This document shows, piece by piece, positions 48,193 through 57,421 of a stretch of DNA of 64,000 bases. Position numbers and translations under genes: made by a program. The stretch comes from Dickeya undicola. GTDB taxonomy: Bacteria > Pseudomonadota > Gammaproteobacteria > Enterobacterales > Enterobacteriaceae. The first letter of the stretch is position 1, and each line of letters starts with the position of its first letter. Under the pieces are notes generated by a model. The model ran no database searches and was not told the DNA's origin. It was given only the letters and a program-made list of their open reading frames with translations. The DNA lies in the NCBI RefSeq assembly GCF_000784735.1, contig NZ_JSYG01000009.1:186001-250000 (forward strand), written 5' to 3'.

Positions 48193-49077
48193 ATGAAACT
48201 TGCAAGTTACCGCCATCACGGCAAAAACAGCTACGGCATCCACACGCCTGCGGGCCTGATTGATTTGGGAAGCCGACTTGGCAACCGCTATCCGGACCTG
48301 AAAGCGTTGCTGGCTGGCGATGCGCTCCAGGAAGCCGCGGCTTTCCAGAGTGAGACGCCGGACGTCGCCGTAGCAGACGTGACCTTCCTGCCGGTGATTG
48401 TGGCTCCGTCCAAAATCCTGTGTGTCGGCATGAACTACGCCGACAAACGTAAGGAATTTAACGAACAGAACCCGGCACCGACACTGTTTGTGCGCTTCGC
48501 CGACTCGCAGACCGGCCACGGCACTCAGGTGCTCAAGCCGCACTACTCCAGCGAGTTCGACTATGAAGGCGAGCTGGCCGTGATCATCGGTAAAGACGGC
48601 CAGAACATCAGCCGTGATGAGGCGCTGTCATTTGTCGCCGGTTACAGCTGCTACATGGACGGCTCTGCTCGTGACTGGCAGCACAGCTGGTTTACCGCCG
48701 GTAAGAACTGGCAGAAAACCGGTGCATTCGGGCCTTATCTCACTACCCGTGATGAAATCCCGGACCCGCACGCTCTGGCTATTCGTACCTACCTGAACGG
48801 CCGCATGGTGCAGGACGACAATACCGCCAGCATGATTCACAAAGTGGCGGACCTGATTGAGTACATCAGCACCTTCACCGCGTTGAGCGCGGGTGATGTG
48901 ATCATTACCGGTTCACCGGGCGGTGTTGGTAAGAAACGTACTCCGCCGCTGTTTATGAAGCCGGGCGACAGTATTGAAGTGGAAATTGAAAACGTGGGTC
49001 ACCTGCGAAACACCATTGGTGAAGTCGCCCAGCCGGTGAAAGCCCAGCGAGCGGCACCCGCCGCTGTGGGGCACTGA
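48193..49077 (+). CDS. fumarylacetoacetate hydrolase (FAH) family protein in the citrate operon
   Basis: A 294-residue FAH-fold enzyme. The metal-binding acidic residues are E125 and E127 (FDYEGELAVIIG) and D156 (GYSCYMDGSARDWQ); the C-terminal VIITGSPGGVGKKRTPP loop is typical. The family includes FAHD1-type oxaloacetate decarboxylases and tautomerases. Residue K85 (NYADKRKEF) stands where FAHD1 has its catalytic histidine, while E88 is kept. It sits 64 bp after the transporter gene and 75 bp before citC. No oadGAB is nearby, so a role in using oxaloacetate from citrate lyase is likely but unproven. Isomerisation of another 2-oxo acid is the alternative. Confidence 0.8.
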   Translation: MKLASYRHHGKNSYGIHTPAGLIDLGSRLGNRYPDLKALLAGDALQEAAAFQSETPDVAVADVTFLPVIVAPSKILCVGMNYADKRKEFNEQNPAPTLFVRFADSQTGHGTQVLKPHYSSEFDYEGELAVIIGKDGQNISRDEALSFVAGYSCYMDGSARDWQHSWFTAGKNWQKTGAFGPYLTTRDEIPDPHALAIRTYLNGRMVQDDNTASMIHKVADLIEYISTFTALSAGDVIITGSPGGVGKKRTPPLFMKPGDSIEVEIENVGHLRNTIGEVAQPVKAQRAAPAAVGH

Positions 49078-49152
49078 CCGGTATCGCCTCCGGTTCGCCG
49101 GAGGCGTCGACCCCATGTGTTATGTGGTACAGCAAATAGCAGGATAACCGTT

Positions 49153-50196
49153 ATGTACGCCGATGAGAGTTTTACGTTTTCCACGCTGGATGTTCGAGTC
49201 CAACCCCGTGAAGTGGCTGAAGTTAGTCAATTTCTCGGGATGTGCCAGTTGGGCATGGACAAGGATATCGAGTTCTTTGTGGTGGGCAGGCATAACGGCC
49301 AACTGGTTGCCTGTGCCGGGTTGTGTGCAAATACCATCAAGTGCGTGGCGGTAGATCCCGATTATCGTGACCTCAATCTGGGGGTGAAAGTGGTGAACGA
49401 GGTGGTACAGTTTGCCGCCGAACGTGGTCAGTTCCATCTGTTTCTCTACACCCGCCCTTGCAATATCACGGTTTTCCGCGGCTGTGGTTTCTACCCGCTG
49501 GCTTGTTATGACGACAAGGCCGTACTGATGGAAAACACACCTATCGGCATTAAACAGTATTGTCAGTCTCTGGCGTCGCAGGTCAAACCGGGTCGGGATA
49601 TCGGCGCCATTGTGATGAACGCCAACCCGTTCACACTGGGGCACTGTTATCTGGCGGAGCAAGCTGCCCGCGCCTGTGACTGGCTGCACATTTTCGTGGT
49701 GCGGGAAGATGTGTCTTTTTTCCCGTTCACTGAACGGCTGGACATGGTACGTCAGGGGGTAGCACACATCCCGAATCTGACGGTTCACGCCGGGTCGGAA
49801 TACATGATCTCCAAAGCGACGTTTCCGGGCTATTTCCTGAAAGAAGAGCAGTTGATTACTCAGGCCCACGCGGCGCTGGACCTGATCATCTTTCGCCAGT
49901 ACATCGCACCAGCGCTCGGCATTACCCGACGCTTTGTCGGTACGGAACCCTTCTGCCCGGTAACACACCGCTATAACCAGGATATGCATCACTGGCTGGA
50001 ACAGGCTGGGCAGGTTGCCGCCCCGGCGCTGGAAGTGGTGGAAATTGAACGCACTCGCGAACACTCCGGCCTGGCGATTTCCGCCTCTGAAGTGCGCCGG
50101 TTACTGAAGCTGCGTCAGTTTGAACATATCCGAGAGATCGTTCCGGTGACTACGTTTGCACATTTACAACGCTATGGCGAACTCGCCTGTGCGTAA
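49153..50196 (+). CDS. citC: citrate (pro-3S)-lyase ligase
   Basis: CitC acetylates the thiol of the citrate lyase prosthetic group with acetate and ATP, activating the enzyme. The 347-residue protein has a GNAT-like N-terminal domain (to about residue 125) and a nucleotidylyltransferase domain with NANPFTLGHCYLAEQAAR and ISASEVRRLLK. I use the ATG at 49153 (MYADESFTFSTLDVR); the frame is open 12 codons further upstream without similarity. It begins the citCDEFXG gene order seen in other enterobacteria. Confidence 0.93.
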   Translation: MYADESFTFSTLDVRVQPREVAEVSQFLGMCQLGMDKDIEFFVVGRHNGQLVACAGLCANTIKCVAVDPDYRDLNLGVKVVNEVVQFAAERGQFHLFLYTRPCNITVFRGCGFYPLACYDDKAVLMENTPIGIKQYCQSLASQVKPGRDIGAIVMNANPFTLGHCYLAEQAARACDWLHIFVVREDVSFFPFTERLDMVRQGVAHIPNLTVHAGSEYMISKATFPGYFLKEEQLITQAHAALDLIIFRQYIAPALGITRRFVGTEPFCPVTHRYNQDMHHWLEQAGQVAAPALEVVEIERTREHSGLAISASEVRRLLKLRQFEHIREIVPVTTFAHLQRYGELACA

Positions 50197-50229
50197 CGTG
50201 TTTTTAAATGTATTAAGCAGGTAAACAAC

Positions 50230-50520
50230 ATGAAAATTATCAAGGAGGCCCTGGCGGGGACCTTTGAATCCAGCGACTTGCTGGTCAAGGTAGCACCGGC
50301 GGAAGGCCAGTTGACCGTGGTGATAAACAGTGAAGTCATCAAGCAGTTTGGCGCACAGATCAAGCAAGTGGTGAACGACACCCTGAGCACGCTGGGCGTA
50401 GAGTCCGGCACCATTGTGGTTGAAGACAAGGGTGCGCTGGATTGTGTGATCCGTGCCCGAGTGCAGAGCGCCGTGCTGCGTGCCGCCGATGTTGATCAGA
50501 TTGACTGGGAGAAACTGTGA
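50230..50520 (+). CDS. citD: citrate lyase acyl carrier protein (gamma subunit)
   Basis: CitD carries the 2'-(5''-phosphoribosyl)-3'-dephospho-CoA prosthetic group as an acetyl thioester. The 96-residue protein has [20 protein letters not shown], with Ser14 the expected attachment site. The stop overlaps the citE start (TGATG), so the two are translationally coupled. Confidence 0.94.
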   Translation: MKIIKEALAGTFESSDLLVKVAPAEGQLTVVINSEVIKQFGAQIKQVVNDTLSTLGVESGTIVVEDKGALDCVIRARVQSAVLRAADVDQIDWEKL

Positions 50521-51410
50521 TGAGCACCACTCAGCCGAAAAAATTGCGCCGTAGTATGTTGTTCCTGCCAGGCGCGAATGCTGCCATGTTGTCTAATGCT
50601 TTCATCTACAAACCAGACTCCATCATGTTTGACCTGGAGGATGCCGTTTCCCTGCGTGAGAAAGATACCGCACGCCTGCTGGTCCACCATGCATTGCAGC
50701 ACCCGATGTATCAGGACATCGAAACTGTAGTGCGCATCAATCAGCTCAATACGCCGTTCGGCCTTAAAGATCTGGAAGCCTCTGTACGCGGTGGTGCGGA
50801 TGTTATCCGTTTGCCGAAAACCGACTCTACCGACGATGTTGCTGAACTGGAGCACCATCTGGCGCGCATCGAAAAAGAGTGCGGCCGTGAAGTCGGCTCG
50901 ACTCGCATCATGGCGGCGATTGAGTCTGCCGTCGGCGTGATCAACGCCGTATCTATCGCCCGCTCTTCTGAACGCATGATCGGCATCGCGCTGGCGGCGT
51001 TTGACTACGTGATGGATATGCAAACCGAACGCGGTGATGGCACCGAGTTGTTCTATGCCCGTTGTGCGGTGCTACATGCCGCTCGTGCTGCCGGTATCGA
51101 CGCCTTTGACGTGGTGTACTCCAACGTCAACGACGAAGAAGGGTTCCTGAAAGAAGTGGATCTGATCCGCAAACTGGGCTTTAACGGCAAGTCGCTGATC
51201 AACCCGCGCCAGATCGAACTGCTGCACAACGCTTACGCGCCGACTCAGGATGAAGTGGACTACGCTCATCTGGTCATCAAGGCGGCGGAAGACGGTGAAC
51301 GTGCTGGTCTGGGGGTGATTTCGCTGAACGGAAAAATGATCGACGGCCCGATTATCGACCACGCCCGCCGAGTGGTGGAACGTGCACTGGCCTCCGGCGT
51401 GCGCAAATAA
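50520..51410 (+). CDS. citE: citrate lyase beta subunit (citryl-ACP lyase)
   Basis: CitE cleaves citryl-ACP into acetyl-ACP and oxaloacetate. The 296-residue TIM-barrel protein of the HpcH/CitE family shows [20 protein letters not shown], the magnesium-binding [12 protein letters not shown], a conserved Glu in [14 protein letters not shown] and [16 protein letters not shown]. The ATG at 50520 overlaps the citD stop; a GTG one codon earlier is in frame. A 106-bp gap separates it from citF. Confidence 0.94.
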   Translation: MSTTQPKKLRRSMLFLPGANAAMLSNAFIYKPDSIMFDLEDAVSLREKDTARLLVHHALQHPMYQDIETVVRINQLNTPFGLKDLEASVRGGADVIRLPKTDSTDDVAELEHHLARIEKECGREVGSTRIMAAIESAVGVINAVSIARSSERMIGIALAAFDYVMDMQTERGDGTELFYARCAVLHAARAAGIDAFDVVYSNVNDEEGFLKEVDLIRKLGFNGKSLINPRQIELLHNAYAPTQDEVDYAHLVIKAAEDGERAGLGVISLNGKMIDGPIIDHARRVVERALASGVRK

Positions 51411-51516
51411 AGGCAGGCCGGTAACCGGATGGAGTCTGGTTTGTAATAGTTTCCGCACTGGCCAGCTGGCGGCGTGATGTCGCGCTAGCGGGCCTTCGCA
51501 ATGACAGGATTGGATC

Positions 51517-53046
51517 ATGAGTAACTTTATTGAAGCACTGCAGAAGCAATATCCAGAAAAAAGCCATCTGCAACCGTTCGTCAATGCCAACCACAGTACC
51601 CCCTGGCTGAATGACGTTACCGAAAAACACCAGCGTAAATTGTGCGCCGATCTGGAAGAAGCCATTCGCAAAAGCGGGTTGCAGGACGGCATGACGATTT
51701 CGTTCCACCATGCGTTCCGTGAAGGGGACAAGGTGATTAACCACGTGGTGGATACCCTGGCCCGTCTGGGTTTTAAAAACCTGACGCTGGCTTCCAGTTC
51801 GTTGATGACCTGCAACGCACCGCTGATCGAGCATATCCGCAATGGCGTGATTACCCGCATCTATACCTCCGGTATGCGCGGCAAGCTGGCGGATGCCATC
51901 TCTCACGGCCTGATGAAAGAGCCGGTTCAGATTCACTCTCACGGCGGCCGCGTACATCTGTTGCAGAGCGGCGAGCTGAAGATTGACGTTGCTTTCCTCG
52001 GGGTGCCGAGCAGCGACGAATTCGGCAACGCCAACGGCACGTCGGGTAAATCCCGCTGCGGTTCGCTCGGCTACGCGATGGTCGATGCCCAGTACGCAGG
52101 TAAAGTGGTGCTGCTGACCGAAAGCCTGGTGCCGTTCCCTAATATGCCTGCCAGCCTGGTGCAGGATCAGGTGGACTTTGTGGTGCCGGTGGATGAAGTA
52201 GGTGATCCGGCGAAAATCAGCGTAGGTGCAGCTCGCGTCACCAGTAACCCGCGTGAACTGCTGATTGCCCGCAGCGCTGCGGATGTGATCGAGCACTCCG
52301 GCTATTTTAAACCGGGCTTTTCGATCCAGACCGGTTCCGGCGCAGCCTCTACCGCCTGTACCCGTTTTCTGGAAGATCGTATGCAGAAACAGGGCGTGGT
52401 GGCGAGCTTCGCACTTGGCGGCATCACCGGCAGCATCGTCGACCTGCATGAAAAAGGGTTGATTGAAAAACTGCTGGATACCCAATGCTTCGACGCCAAT
52501 GCGGCGGCATCGCTGGCGAAGAACCCCAATCACGTAGAAATCTCCACCAACGTTTACGCGAACCCTAGTTCCAAGGCTGCCTGTTGCGACCAACTGGACG
52601 TGGTGATTCTGAGTGCACTGGAGATCGATACTCAGTTTAACGTCAACGTGATCACCGGTTCCGACGGCGTGATGCGCGGCGCGTCTGGCGGTCATTGCGA
52701 TGTGGCGACGGCGGCGAACCTGACCATCGTCGTTGCGCCGTTGATTCGCAGCCGTATTCCAACGGTAGTACGTCAGGTCACGACCTGTGTAACGCCGGGC
52801 AGTGCTATCGACGTATTGGTGACCGACCACGGTATCGCTGTTAACCCGGCACGTCCGGATGTGGCGGAACGCCTGGTCAAAGCCGGTCTGAGCGTGATGT
52901 CGATTGAAGAACTGTATCAACGTGCGATTCAACTGGTGGGCGAACCTAAAGCCATTGAATTCCACGATCGCATCGTCGGGGTGATTCGCTACCGTGATGG
53001 CAGTGTGATTGACGTGGTACGTCAGGTTAAAGAGGACAACGAGTGA
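51517..53046 (+). CDS. citF: citrate lyase alpha subunit (citrate:acetyl-ACP transferase)
   Basis: CitF exchanges the acetyl group on CitD for citrate. The 509-residue protein of the CoA-transferase fold starts MSNFIEALQKQYPEKSHLQP and keeps the family blocks MTISFHHAFREGDKVIN, YTSGMRGKLADAIS and VITGSDGVMRGASGGHCDVA. A good ribosome site (ACAGGA) precedes the ATG. Its stop overlaps the citX GTG start. Confidence 0.95.
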   Translation: MSNFIEALQKQYPEKSHLQPFVNANHSTPWLNDVTEKHQRKLCADLEEAIRKSGLQDGMTISFHHAFREGDKVINHVVDTLARLGFKNLTLASSSLMTCNAPLIEHIRNGVITRIYTSGMRGKLADAISHGLMKEPVQIHSHGGRVHLLQSGELKIDVAFLGVPSSDEFGNANGTSGKSRCGSLGYAMVDAQYAGKVVLLTESLVPFPNMPASLVQDQVDFVVPVDEVGDPAKISVGAARVTSNPRELLIARSAADVIEHSGYFKPGFSIQTGSGAASTACTRFLEDRMQKQGVVASFALGGITGSIVDLHEKGLIEKLLDTQCFDANAAASLAKNPNHVEISTNVYANPSSKAACCDQLDVVILSALEIDTQFNVNVITGSDGVMRGASGGHCDVATAANLTIVVAPLIRSRIPTVVRQVTTCVTPGSAIDVLVTDHGIAVNPARPDVAERLVKAGLSVMSIEELYQRAIQLVGEPKAIEFHDRIVGVIRYRDGSVIDVVRQVKEDNE

Positions 53047-53585
53047 GCGATATTGCGATAGATTCAACGGTCGCTGTCTCACTGGAAAGCCTGTTAGCGG
53101 CGAAGGATCGCCGCTGTGCTCGCCAGCAGCAATTGCTGGCGCGACACCAGTCTACACTGGTGTCGTTAACGCTGGTGACGCCGGGGCCGGTTAAAGACTC
53201 GCCGCTATATCGCCGTGCGATGGTGGAAGCGGTAACGTCGTTCAATGACCTGTGCCTGGCTCGCGGTTGGGAAGCGCTAGAGCAGCAAGTGCATTGGTTG
53301 GATACCGGTGCAGAGGCATTCTGGGTCATCACCAAGGATGCATTGAGCGTTAAGGCGGCGGCTATTGCGCTGGAAGATCAGCACCCGCTGGGACGGCTGT
53401 GGGATTTTGACGTGTTTTGTCCGCAGGAAGGTTCTATCAGTCGAACACTACTGGCGCACGATCGTCGCCAATGTATACTCTGTGATGAATCAGCGCATGT
53501 CTGCGCGCGTTCGCGCCGCCATGCGTTACCGGACGTGATTGAAAAAATCGAGAGTATCCTCCATGCCTGGTTTAACGCACACTGA
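53043..53585 (+). CDS. citX: apo-citrate lyase phosphoribosyl-dephospho-CoA transferase
   Basis: CitX attaches the phosphoribosyl-dephospho-CoA prosthetic group to CitD. The 180-residue protein starts at GTG (53043), overlapping the citF stop by four bases, and carries the family motif GRLWDFDVFCP (around residue 117) and a CILCDESAHVCARSRRH cysteine-rich segment. The 3' end overlaps citG by 23 bp. Confidence 0.93.
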   Translation: MSDIAIDSTVAVSLESLLAAKDRRCARQQQLLARHQSTLVSLTLVTPGPVKDSPLYRRAMVEAVTSFNDLCLARGWEALEQQVHWLDTGAEAFWVITKDALSVKAAAIALEDQHPLGRLWDFDVFCPQEGSISRTLLAHDRRQCILCDESAHVCARSRRHALPDVIEKIESILHAWFNAH

Positions 53586-54471
53586 GTCGAGTGTTTCCTC
53601 ACCGCTACTGACAACGCTATTTCCTGATGCCACCGGTGCGCTGGTGGCGATACCGACAATTCACCAGCAGGTGGCTGCTGCCCTGACTATTGAGGTGATG
53701 CTGACACCAAAACCCGGTCTGGTGGATCGAGACAACAATGGCGCTCATCGCGATATGGATGTGCCGTTGTTTCAGGCCAGTATCGCGGCGTTGGCTCCCT
53801 GGTTTTCACGTTTTACCGAAGCGGGCATAGCGCATAGCACCTTGCCGATAACCCAACTTCTGCCACAGGTGCGGCCTATCGGCATCGCCGCCGAGCAGGC
53901 GATGCTGGCTGCGACGGGTGGCGTGAATACGCACAAAGGTGGCATCTTCGCCTTTGGATTACTATGCAGTGCGGCAGGCTGGCTGGCGGGGCGTCGGCAA
54001 CGGTTAACGCAGAATAGTTTATGTCACAGTGTGGCGCAGATGAGTGCCGATTTAGTGCGCAATGAGCTGGAGAAAAGCCAGCACGCGGCTACGGCGGGAG
54101 AACATCTATTTCGGCGTCACGGCTTGACCGGTGCCCGTGGCGAAGCTGCCAGTGGTTTTGCTACCGTTCGTCAGTATGCGCTGCCCGCTTACCTGCGCGC
54201 TCGCGCACAGGGGCAGGACGATGAATCTGCCTTGCTGCAGACGCTAGTGGTCTTAATGGCCCATAACCCGGATACCAATGTCGTTTCCCGTGGTGGAATA
54301 GAAGGGCTGGCGTTCGTTCAGTCGAATGCGCGGGCATTATTGTCCGGCGGTGTCACTCGCCAGGGGCTGCAGGACATGAATCAGGCGTTAGTTGAGCGCA
54401 ATATCAGCCCCGGTGGTAGTGCCGATCTGCTGGCGTTGACCTGGCTGCTTTCTCACTATCCTCTCGACTGA
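53563..54471 (+). CDS. citG: triphosphoribosyl-dephospho-CoA synthase
   Basis: CitG makes the prosthetic-group precursor from ATP and dephospho-CoA. A 302-residue all-helical protein with VMLTPKPGLVDRDNNGAHRD, the catalytic ATGGVNTHKGGIFAFGLL and SPGGSADLLALTWLL. I choose the ATG at 53563 (MPGLTHTESS), inside the end of citX; a TTG at 53539 is possible. It is the last gene of the cit operon. A weak hairpin (GCCTCGC/GCGGGGC, 54522-54539) follows about 50 bp later. Confidence 0.93.
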   Translation: MPGLTHTESSVSSPLLTTLFPDATGALVAIPTIHQQVAAALTIEVMLTPKPGLVDRDNNGAHRDMDVPLFQASIAALAPWFSRFTEAGIAHSTLPITQLLPQVRPIGIAAEQAMLAATGGVNTHKGGIFAFGLLCSAAGWLAGRRQRLTQNSLCHSVAQMSADLVRNELEKSQHAATAGEHLFRRHGLTGARGEAASGFATVRQYALPAYLRARAQGQDDESALLQTLVVLMAHNPDTNVVSRGGIEGLAFVQSNARALLSGGVTRQGLQDMNQALVERNISPGGSADLLALTWLLSHYPLD

Positions 54472-54599
54472 ACCTCGTCTATTATTGGCAAACAGTCCCC
54501 CCATTCTTTTCGTCCGTTTTCGCCTCGCGCTTGCGGGGCTTTGCTGTGTGCCAGTGGTTCCATGCGCACAGTGATAAGCGAATGAACGGATAAAAACCC

Positions 54600-54626
54600 T
54601 AAAGTTGATGGCATGAGTGTCGATAT
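54600..54626 (+). promoter_or_regulatory. FliA (sigma-28) promoter of ycgR
   Basis: TAAAGTTG (54600-54607), an 11-bp spacer and GTCGATAT (54619-54626) match the sigma-28 consensus TAAAGTTT-N11-GCCGATAA at 7/8 and 6/8 positions with exact spacing. Transcription would start near 54633, about 85 bp ahead of the ATG at 54718. Confidence 0.75.
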
Positions 54627-54717
54627 TAATGCCATGCTGTATCCTGGGGGTTCTGGGACACTGAATGACGCATTGACCATTCAATTGACGGTGGGGATGG
54701 ATGTAGTGGATAACAAT

Positions 54718-55449
54718 ATGAAAGAGCAGTACGCCAGGCGCAATAAAATGGCTATTTGCGCCACATTACGCGGACTGCAAAAGCAAGACACCACAGTAAT
54801 GGTGTATCACACGCACGGTCAGTTCATCAGCAAGATCCTTGAGGTTGATTCGGACGAAGAGGAATTCCTGTTTGACCTCGGCGCGCTGGAGCGTGAAAAC
54901 AGTCGGGCACTGTTTGCCGGTGAACTTGAGTTTGCGGCAGAAACGGCTGGTGCCAAGGTCGAATTTCGCTCCACGATCATCAGAACGGTCGAACATGACG
55001 GTCTTCCTGCTTTCTGCGCAGCCGTTCCCGACGTGCTGTACTATATCCAGCGTCGTAATTTTTTCCGCATTAATTCACCGGCCTGGCCACCGATGTGCTG
55101 TCGGGGAGAGCTGCCGGACAACACCCATTTCGAATTTAACCTGAAGGATTTGTCGCTGGGTGGCCTGTCCATGTATACCGACGATAAAACCGTAGCCGAG
55201 CTGTTTGAGCCGGGTATGCTTCTGAAAAACATTGATGTGGATCTCGCCAGCTACGGACAATTCTGCCTGGACCTGCATTTTGTTAATCATGCCACTACCA
55301 AGGTTGTTGACAGTAAAGGCGAGGTGAAGCAGATCGAGCGCCTAAGCTTCAAGTTTTCAACGCTAAGTGCGGCGCAGGAACGAGGATTACAGCAGGTGAT
55401 CACCGAACTGGAACTGGATCAAAACGAAAAGCGTAAACGGCTTCGCTAA
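54718..55449 (+). CDS. ycgR: flagellar brake protein, c-di-GMP-binding PilZ protein YcgR
   Basis: YcgR binds cyclic di-GMP and slows the flagellar motor. From the ATG at 54718 the product has 243 residues (E. coli 244). The N-terminal YcgR domain (about 1-105) is followed by a PilZ domain with the RRNFFRI arginine motif and the LKDLSLGGLSMYT D/NxSxxG motif that hold c-di-GMP. The frame is open to an ATG at 54613, but that codon lies inside the sigma-28 promoter and the extra 35 residues have no counterpart in E. coli. A gene needed in motile cells, placed beside a chemoreceptor-citrate cluster. Confidence 0.92.
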   Translation: MKEQYARRNKMAICATLRGLQKQDTTVMVYHTHGQFISKILEVDSDEEEFLFDLGALERENSRALFAGELEFAAETAGAKVEFRSTIIRTVEHDGLPAFCAAVPDVLYYIQRRNFFRINSPAWPPMCCRGELPDNTHFEFNLKDLSLGGLSMYTDDKTVAELFEPGMLLKNIDVDLASYGQFCLDLHFVNHATTKVVDSKGEVKQIERLSFKFSTLSAAQERGLQQVITELELDQNEKRKRLR

Positions 55450-55556
55450 GTCGTTTGATCCGTACTGGCGACCGCGTTAACCGTACAAGCAATACACGAC
55501 TGGCTTCATAGGTCTTGTCTCTGCTTGTCACCTAGGGCAGAATACGCGCCCTGAAA

Positions 55557-55591
55557 AACCGACGCATACCTATCGCGTCGGTTATTTTTTT
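55557..55591 (+). terminator. rho-independent terminator downstream of ycgR
   Basis: AACCGACGC and GCGTCGGTT form a 9-bp stem with a nine-base loop, followed by ATTTTTTT. Confidence 0.88.
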
Positions 55592-55932
55592 GTATTTCTT
55601 ATAAGAGGCTGGCGCTATTGATGGTGCCGGACAGATATCGGTAAAACGCACGCTACAGGCTGCGCAGAGTTAATAGAGAGACATAATGGGGCAATCAGTG
55701 GTTTTGGAGCCGGTGCCCGCCGGCTGGTGCGACAAGGGCGCCATGTTGGCGTACCTGATCTCGGGTGGCGTATCGGCTGCTCACCTTGGCTACGGCGACA
55801 CCGCTCGCCCGTTCGCTTGTGGACGTTCTGGATACCTGAAACACCGCCGCACGACGTCTTCGTCATTCATTGCAGGAGCATGGATGGTGAGTGGTGCTGG
55901 TAGGGTCGCTGTCGGTAAAGGAGGTCTGCGTC
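55592..55932 (+). promoter_or_regulatory. long GC-rich region upstream of plaP
   Basis: About 340 bp separate the ycgR terminator from plaP. The second half is GC-rich with several small stems, e.g. AGCCGG-TGCCCG-CCGGCT at 55708-55725. A frame of 84 codons (55686-55940) overlaps the plaP start but has low-complexity, unfamiliar content. It could be a structured mRNA leader for the putrescine importer; I match it to no known riboswitch. Confidence 0.35.
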
Positions 55933-57291
55933 ATGACTGATTCCACTGTTTCCACGCCGCGCGTACAACTGCGTAAAACATTGACCCTGGTTCCTGTCGT
56001 GATGATGGGCCTGGCCTACATGCAGCCGATGACGCTGTTTGATACCTTCGGTATCGTTTCCGGTCTGACCGATGGTCACGTTGCTACCGCATACGCGTTT
56101 GCACTGATTGCCATTCTGTTTACCGCGCTTAGCTACGGTAAGCTGGTGCGTCGCTTCCCGTCCGCTGGCTCAGCTTATACCTATGCCCAGAAAGCGATTA
56201 GCCCAACAGTCGGCTTCATGGTGGGATGGTCGTCGTTGTTGGATTATCTGTTCATGCCGATGATCAACATCCTGCTGGCGAAAATCTATTTTGAAACGTT
56301 GATCCCAGGTATTCCGTCGTGGATCTTTGTGGTGCTGCTGGTTGGTTTCATGACGCTGTCCAACCTGCGCGGCATCAAAACCGTTGCCAACTTCAATAGC
56401 CTAATCGTTGTGCTGCAGGTCGCCGTGATGGTGGCTATCACCGGCATGGTCATTTATGGCGTGGCGCATGGCGAAGGTGCCGGTACGCTGACCAGCAGCC
56501 GTCCGTTCTGGTCTGATAATGCCCATGTGGTGCCGATGATCACTGGCGCAACGATCCTGTGCTTTTCGTTCCTCGGCTTTGACGGCATTAGTTCGCTGTC
56601 TGAAGAAACTAAAGACGCAGGCCGGGTGATTCCGAAAGCGATTTTTCTGACGGCGTTGCTGGGTGGTGTAATTTTCGTGCTGGTGTCCTACTTCCTACAG
56701 CTCTACTTCCCGGATATTTCACGCTTTCAACATCCGGATGCCTCCCAGCCTGAAATCATGCTGTACGTGGCGGGTAAGACCTTCCAGTTTGGTATTCTGA
56801 TTTTCTCCTGTGTCACTGTGCTAGCGTCTGGCATGGCCGCACATGCTGGCGTATCTCGCCTGATGTATGTCATGGGGCGGGACGGTGTCTTCCCTGAGCG
56901 CTTCTTCGGCTATGTCCATCCGCGCTGGCGGACTCCGGCGCTGAACGTACTGCTGGTCGGTGTTATCGCGCTGTCTGCCATCTCGTTCGATCTGGTGACT
57001 GCGACGGCATTGATCAACTTCGGGGCGCTGGTCGCTTTCACCTTCGTCAATTTGTCGGTGATTTCTCAGTTCTACATTCGTGAGCGCCGTAACAAGACGT
57101 TGAAAGACACCGTGAACTATCTGATTTTGCCGGTCATGGGCGCGTTGACTGTTGGGGCGCTGTGGCTGAATCTGGAAAGCACCTCAATGACGCTGGGGCT
57201 AGTGTGGGCCGCGATTGGCCTGCTATATCTGGCGTTTGTCACGCGCAGTTTCAGGCAGCCGGTGCCGCAGTACAACGAAGATCTGGCGTAA
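55933..57291 (+). CDS. plaP: putrescine importer PlaP
   Basis: PlaP (YeeF) is an APC-family proton:putrescine symporter of the inner membrane. The 452-residue protein is very close to E. coli PlaP, with [16 protein letters not shown]-like start ([20 protein letters not shown]), the [15 protein letters not shown] loop and 12 helices, ending [15 protein letters not shown]. In E. coli the importer supports surface motility. The ATG at 55933 has a GGAGG site; the frame extends 14 codons further upstream. Followed by a terminator, then convergent sbcB. Confidence 0.94.
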   Translation: MTDSTVSTPRVQLRKTLTLVPVVMMGLAYMQPMTLFDTFGIVSGLTDGHVATAYAFALIAILFTALSYGKLVRRFPSAGSAYTYAQKAISPTVGFMVGWSSLLDYLFMPMINILLAKIYFETLIPGIPSWIFVVLLVGFMTLSNLRGIKTVANFNSLIVVLQVAVMVAITGMVIYGVAHGEGAGTLTSSRPFWSDNAHVVPMITGATILCFSFLGFDGISSLSEETKDAGRVIPKAIFLTALLGGVIFVLVSYFLQLYFPDISRFQHPDASQPEIMLYVAGKTFQFGILIFSCVTVLASGMAAHAGVSRLMYVMGRDGVFPERFFGYVHPRWRTPALNVLLVGVIALSAISFDLVTATALINFGALVAFTFVNLSVISQFYIRERRNKTLKDTVNYLILPVMGALTVGALWLNLESTSMTLGLVWAAIGLLYLAFVTRSFRQPVPQYNEDLA

Positions 57292-57308
57292 TGCGCTGAC
57301 TGATGATG

Positions 57309-57336
57309 ACAGGCTCCCGCGGGAGCCTGTTTTTTA
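57309..57336 (+). terminator. terminator of plaP
   Basis: CAGGCTCCCGCGGGAGCCTG is a perfect 20-bp palindrome followed by six T residues, 18 bp past the plaP stop. Confidence 0.9.
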
Positions 57337-57421
57337 TGTGTTAAAGCAACAGCAACGGAGAGATCGGTGTCACCGTGGCAGTAAGCACATGCTGTGTGCC
57401 CTGTTGCGATGTTGCCATGCT

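Noticed and set aside
51352-53082. 576-codon open frame antisense to citF
   Set aside because: It mirrors the codon bias of citF on the other strand, reads as His/Arg-rich nonsense without family features, and citF is fully supported.
55686-55940. 84-codon frame upstream of plaP as a protein gene
   Set aside because: Low-complexity Gly/Ala/Arg content and overlap with the plaP start; more likely leader RNA, so listed as a finding and not as a CDS.
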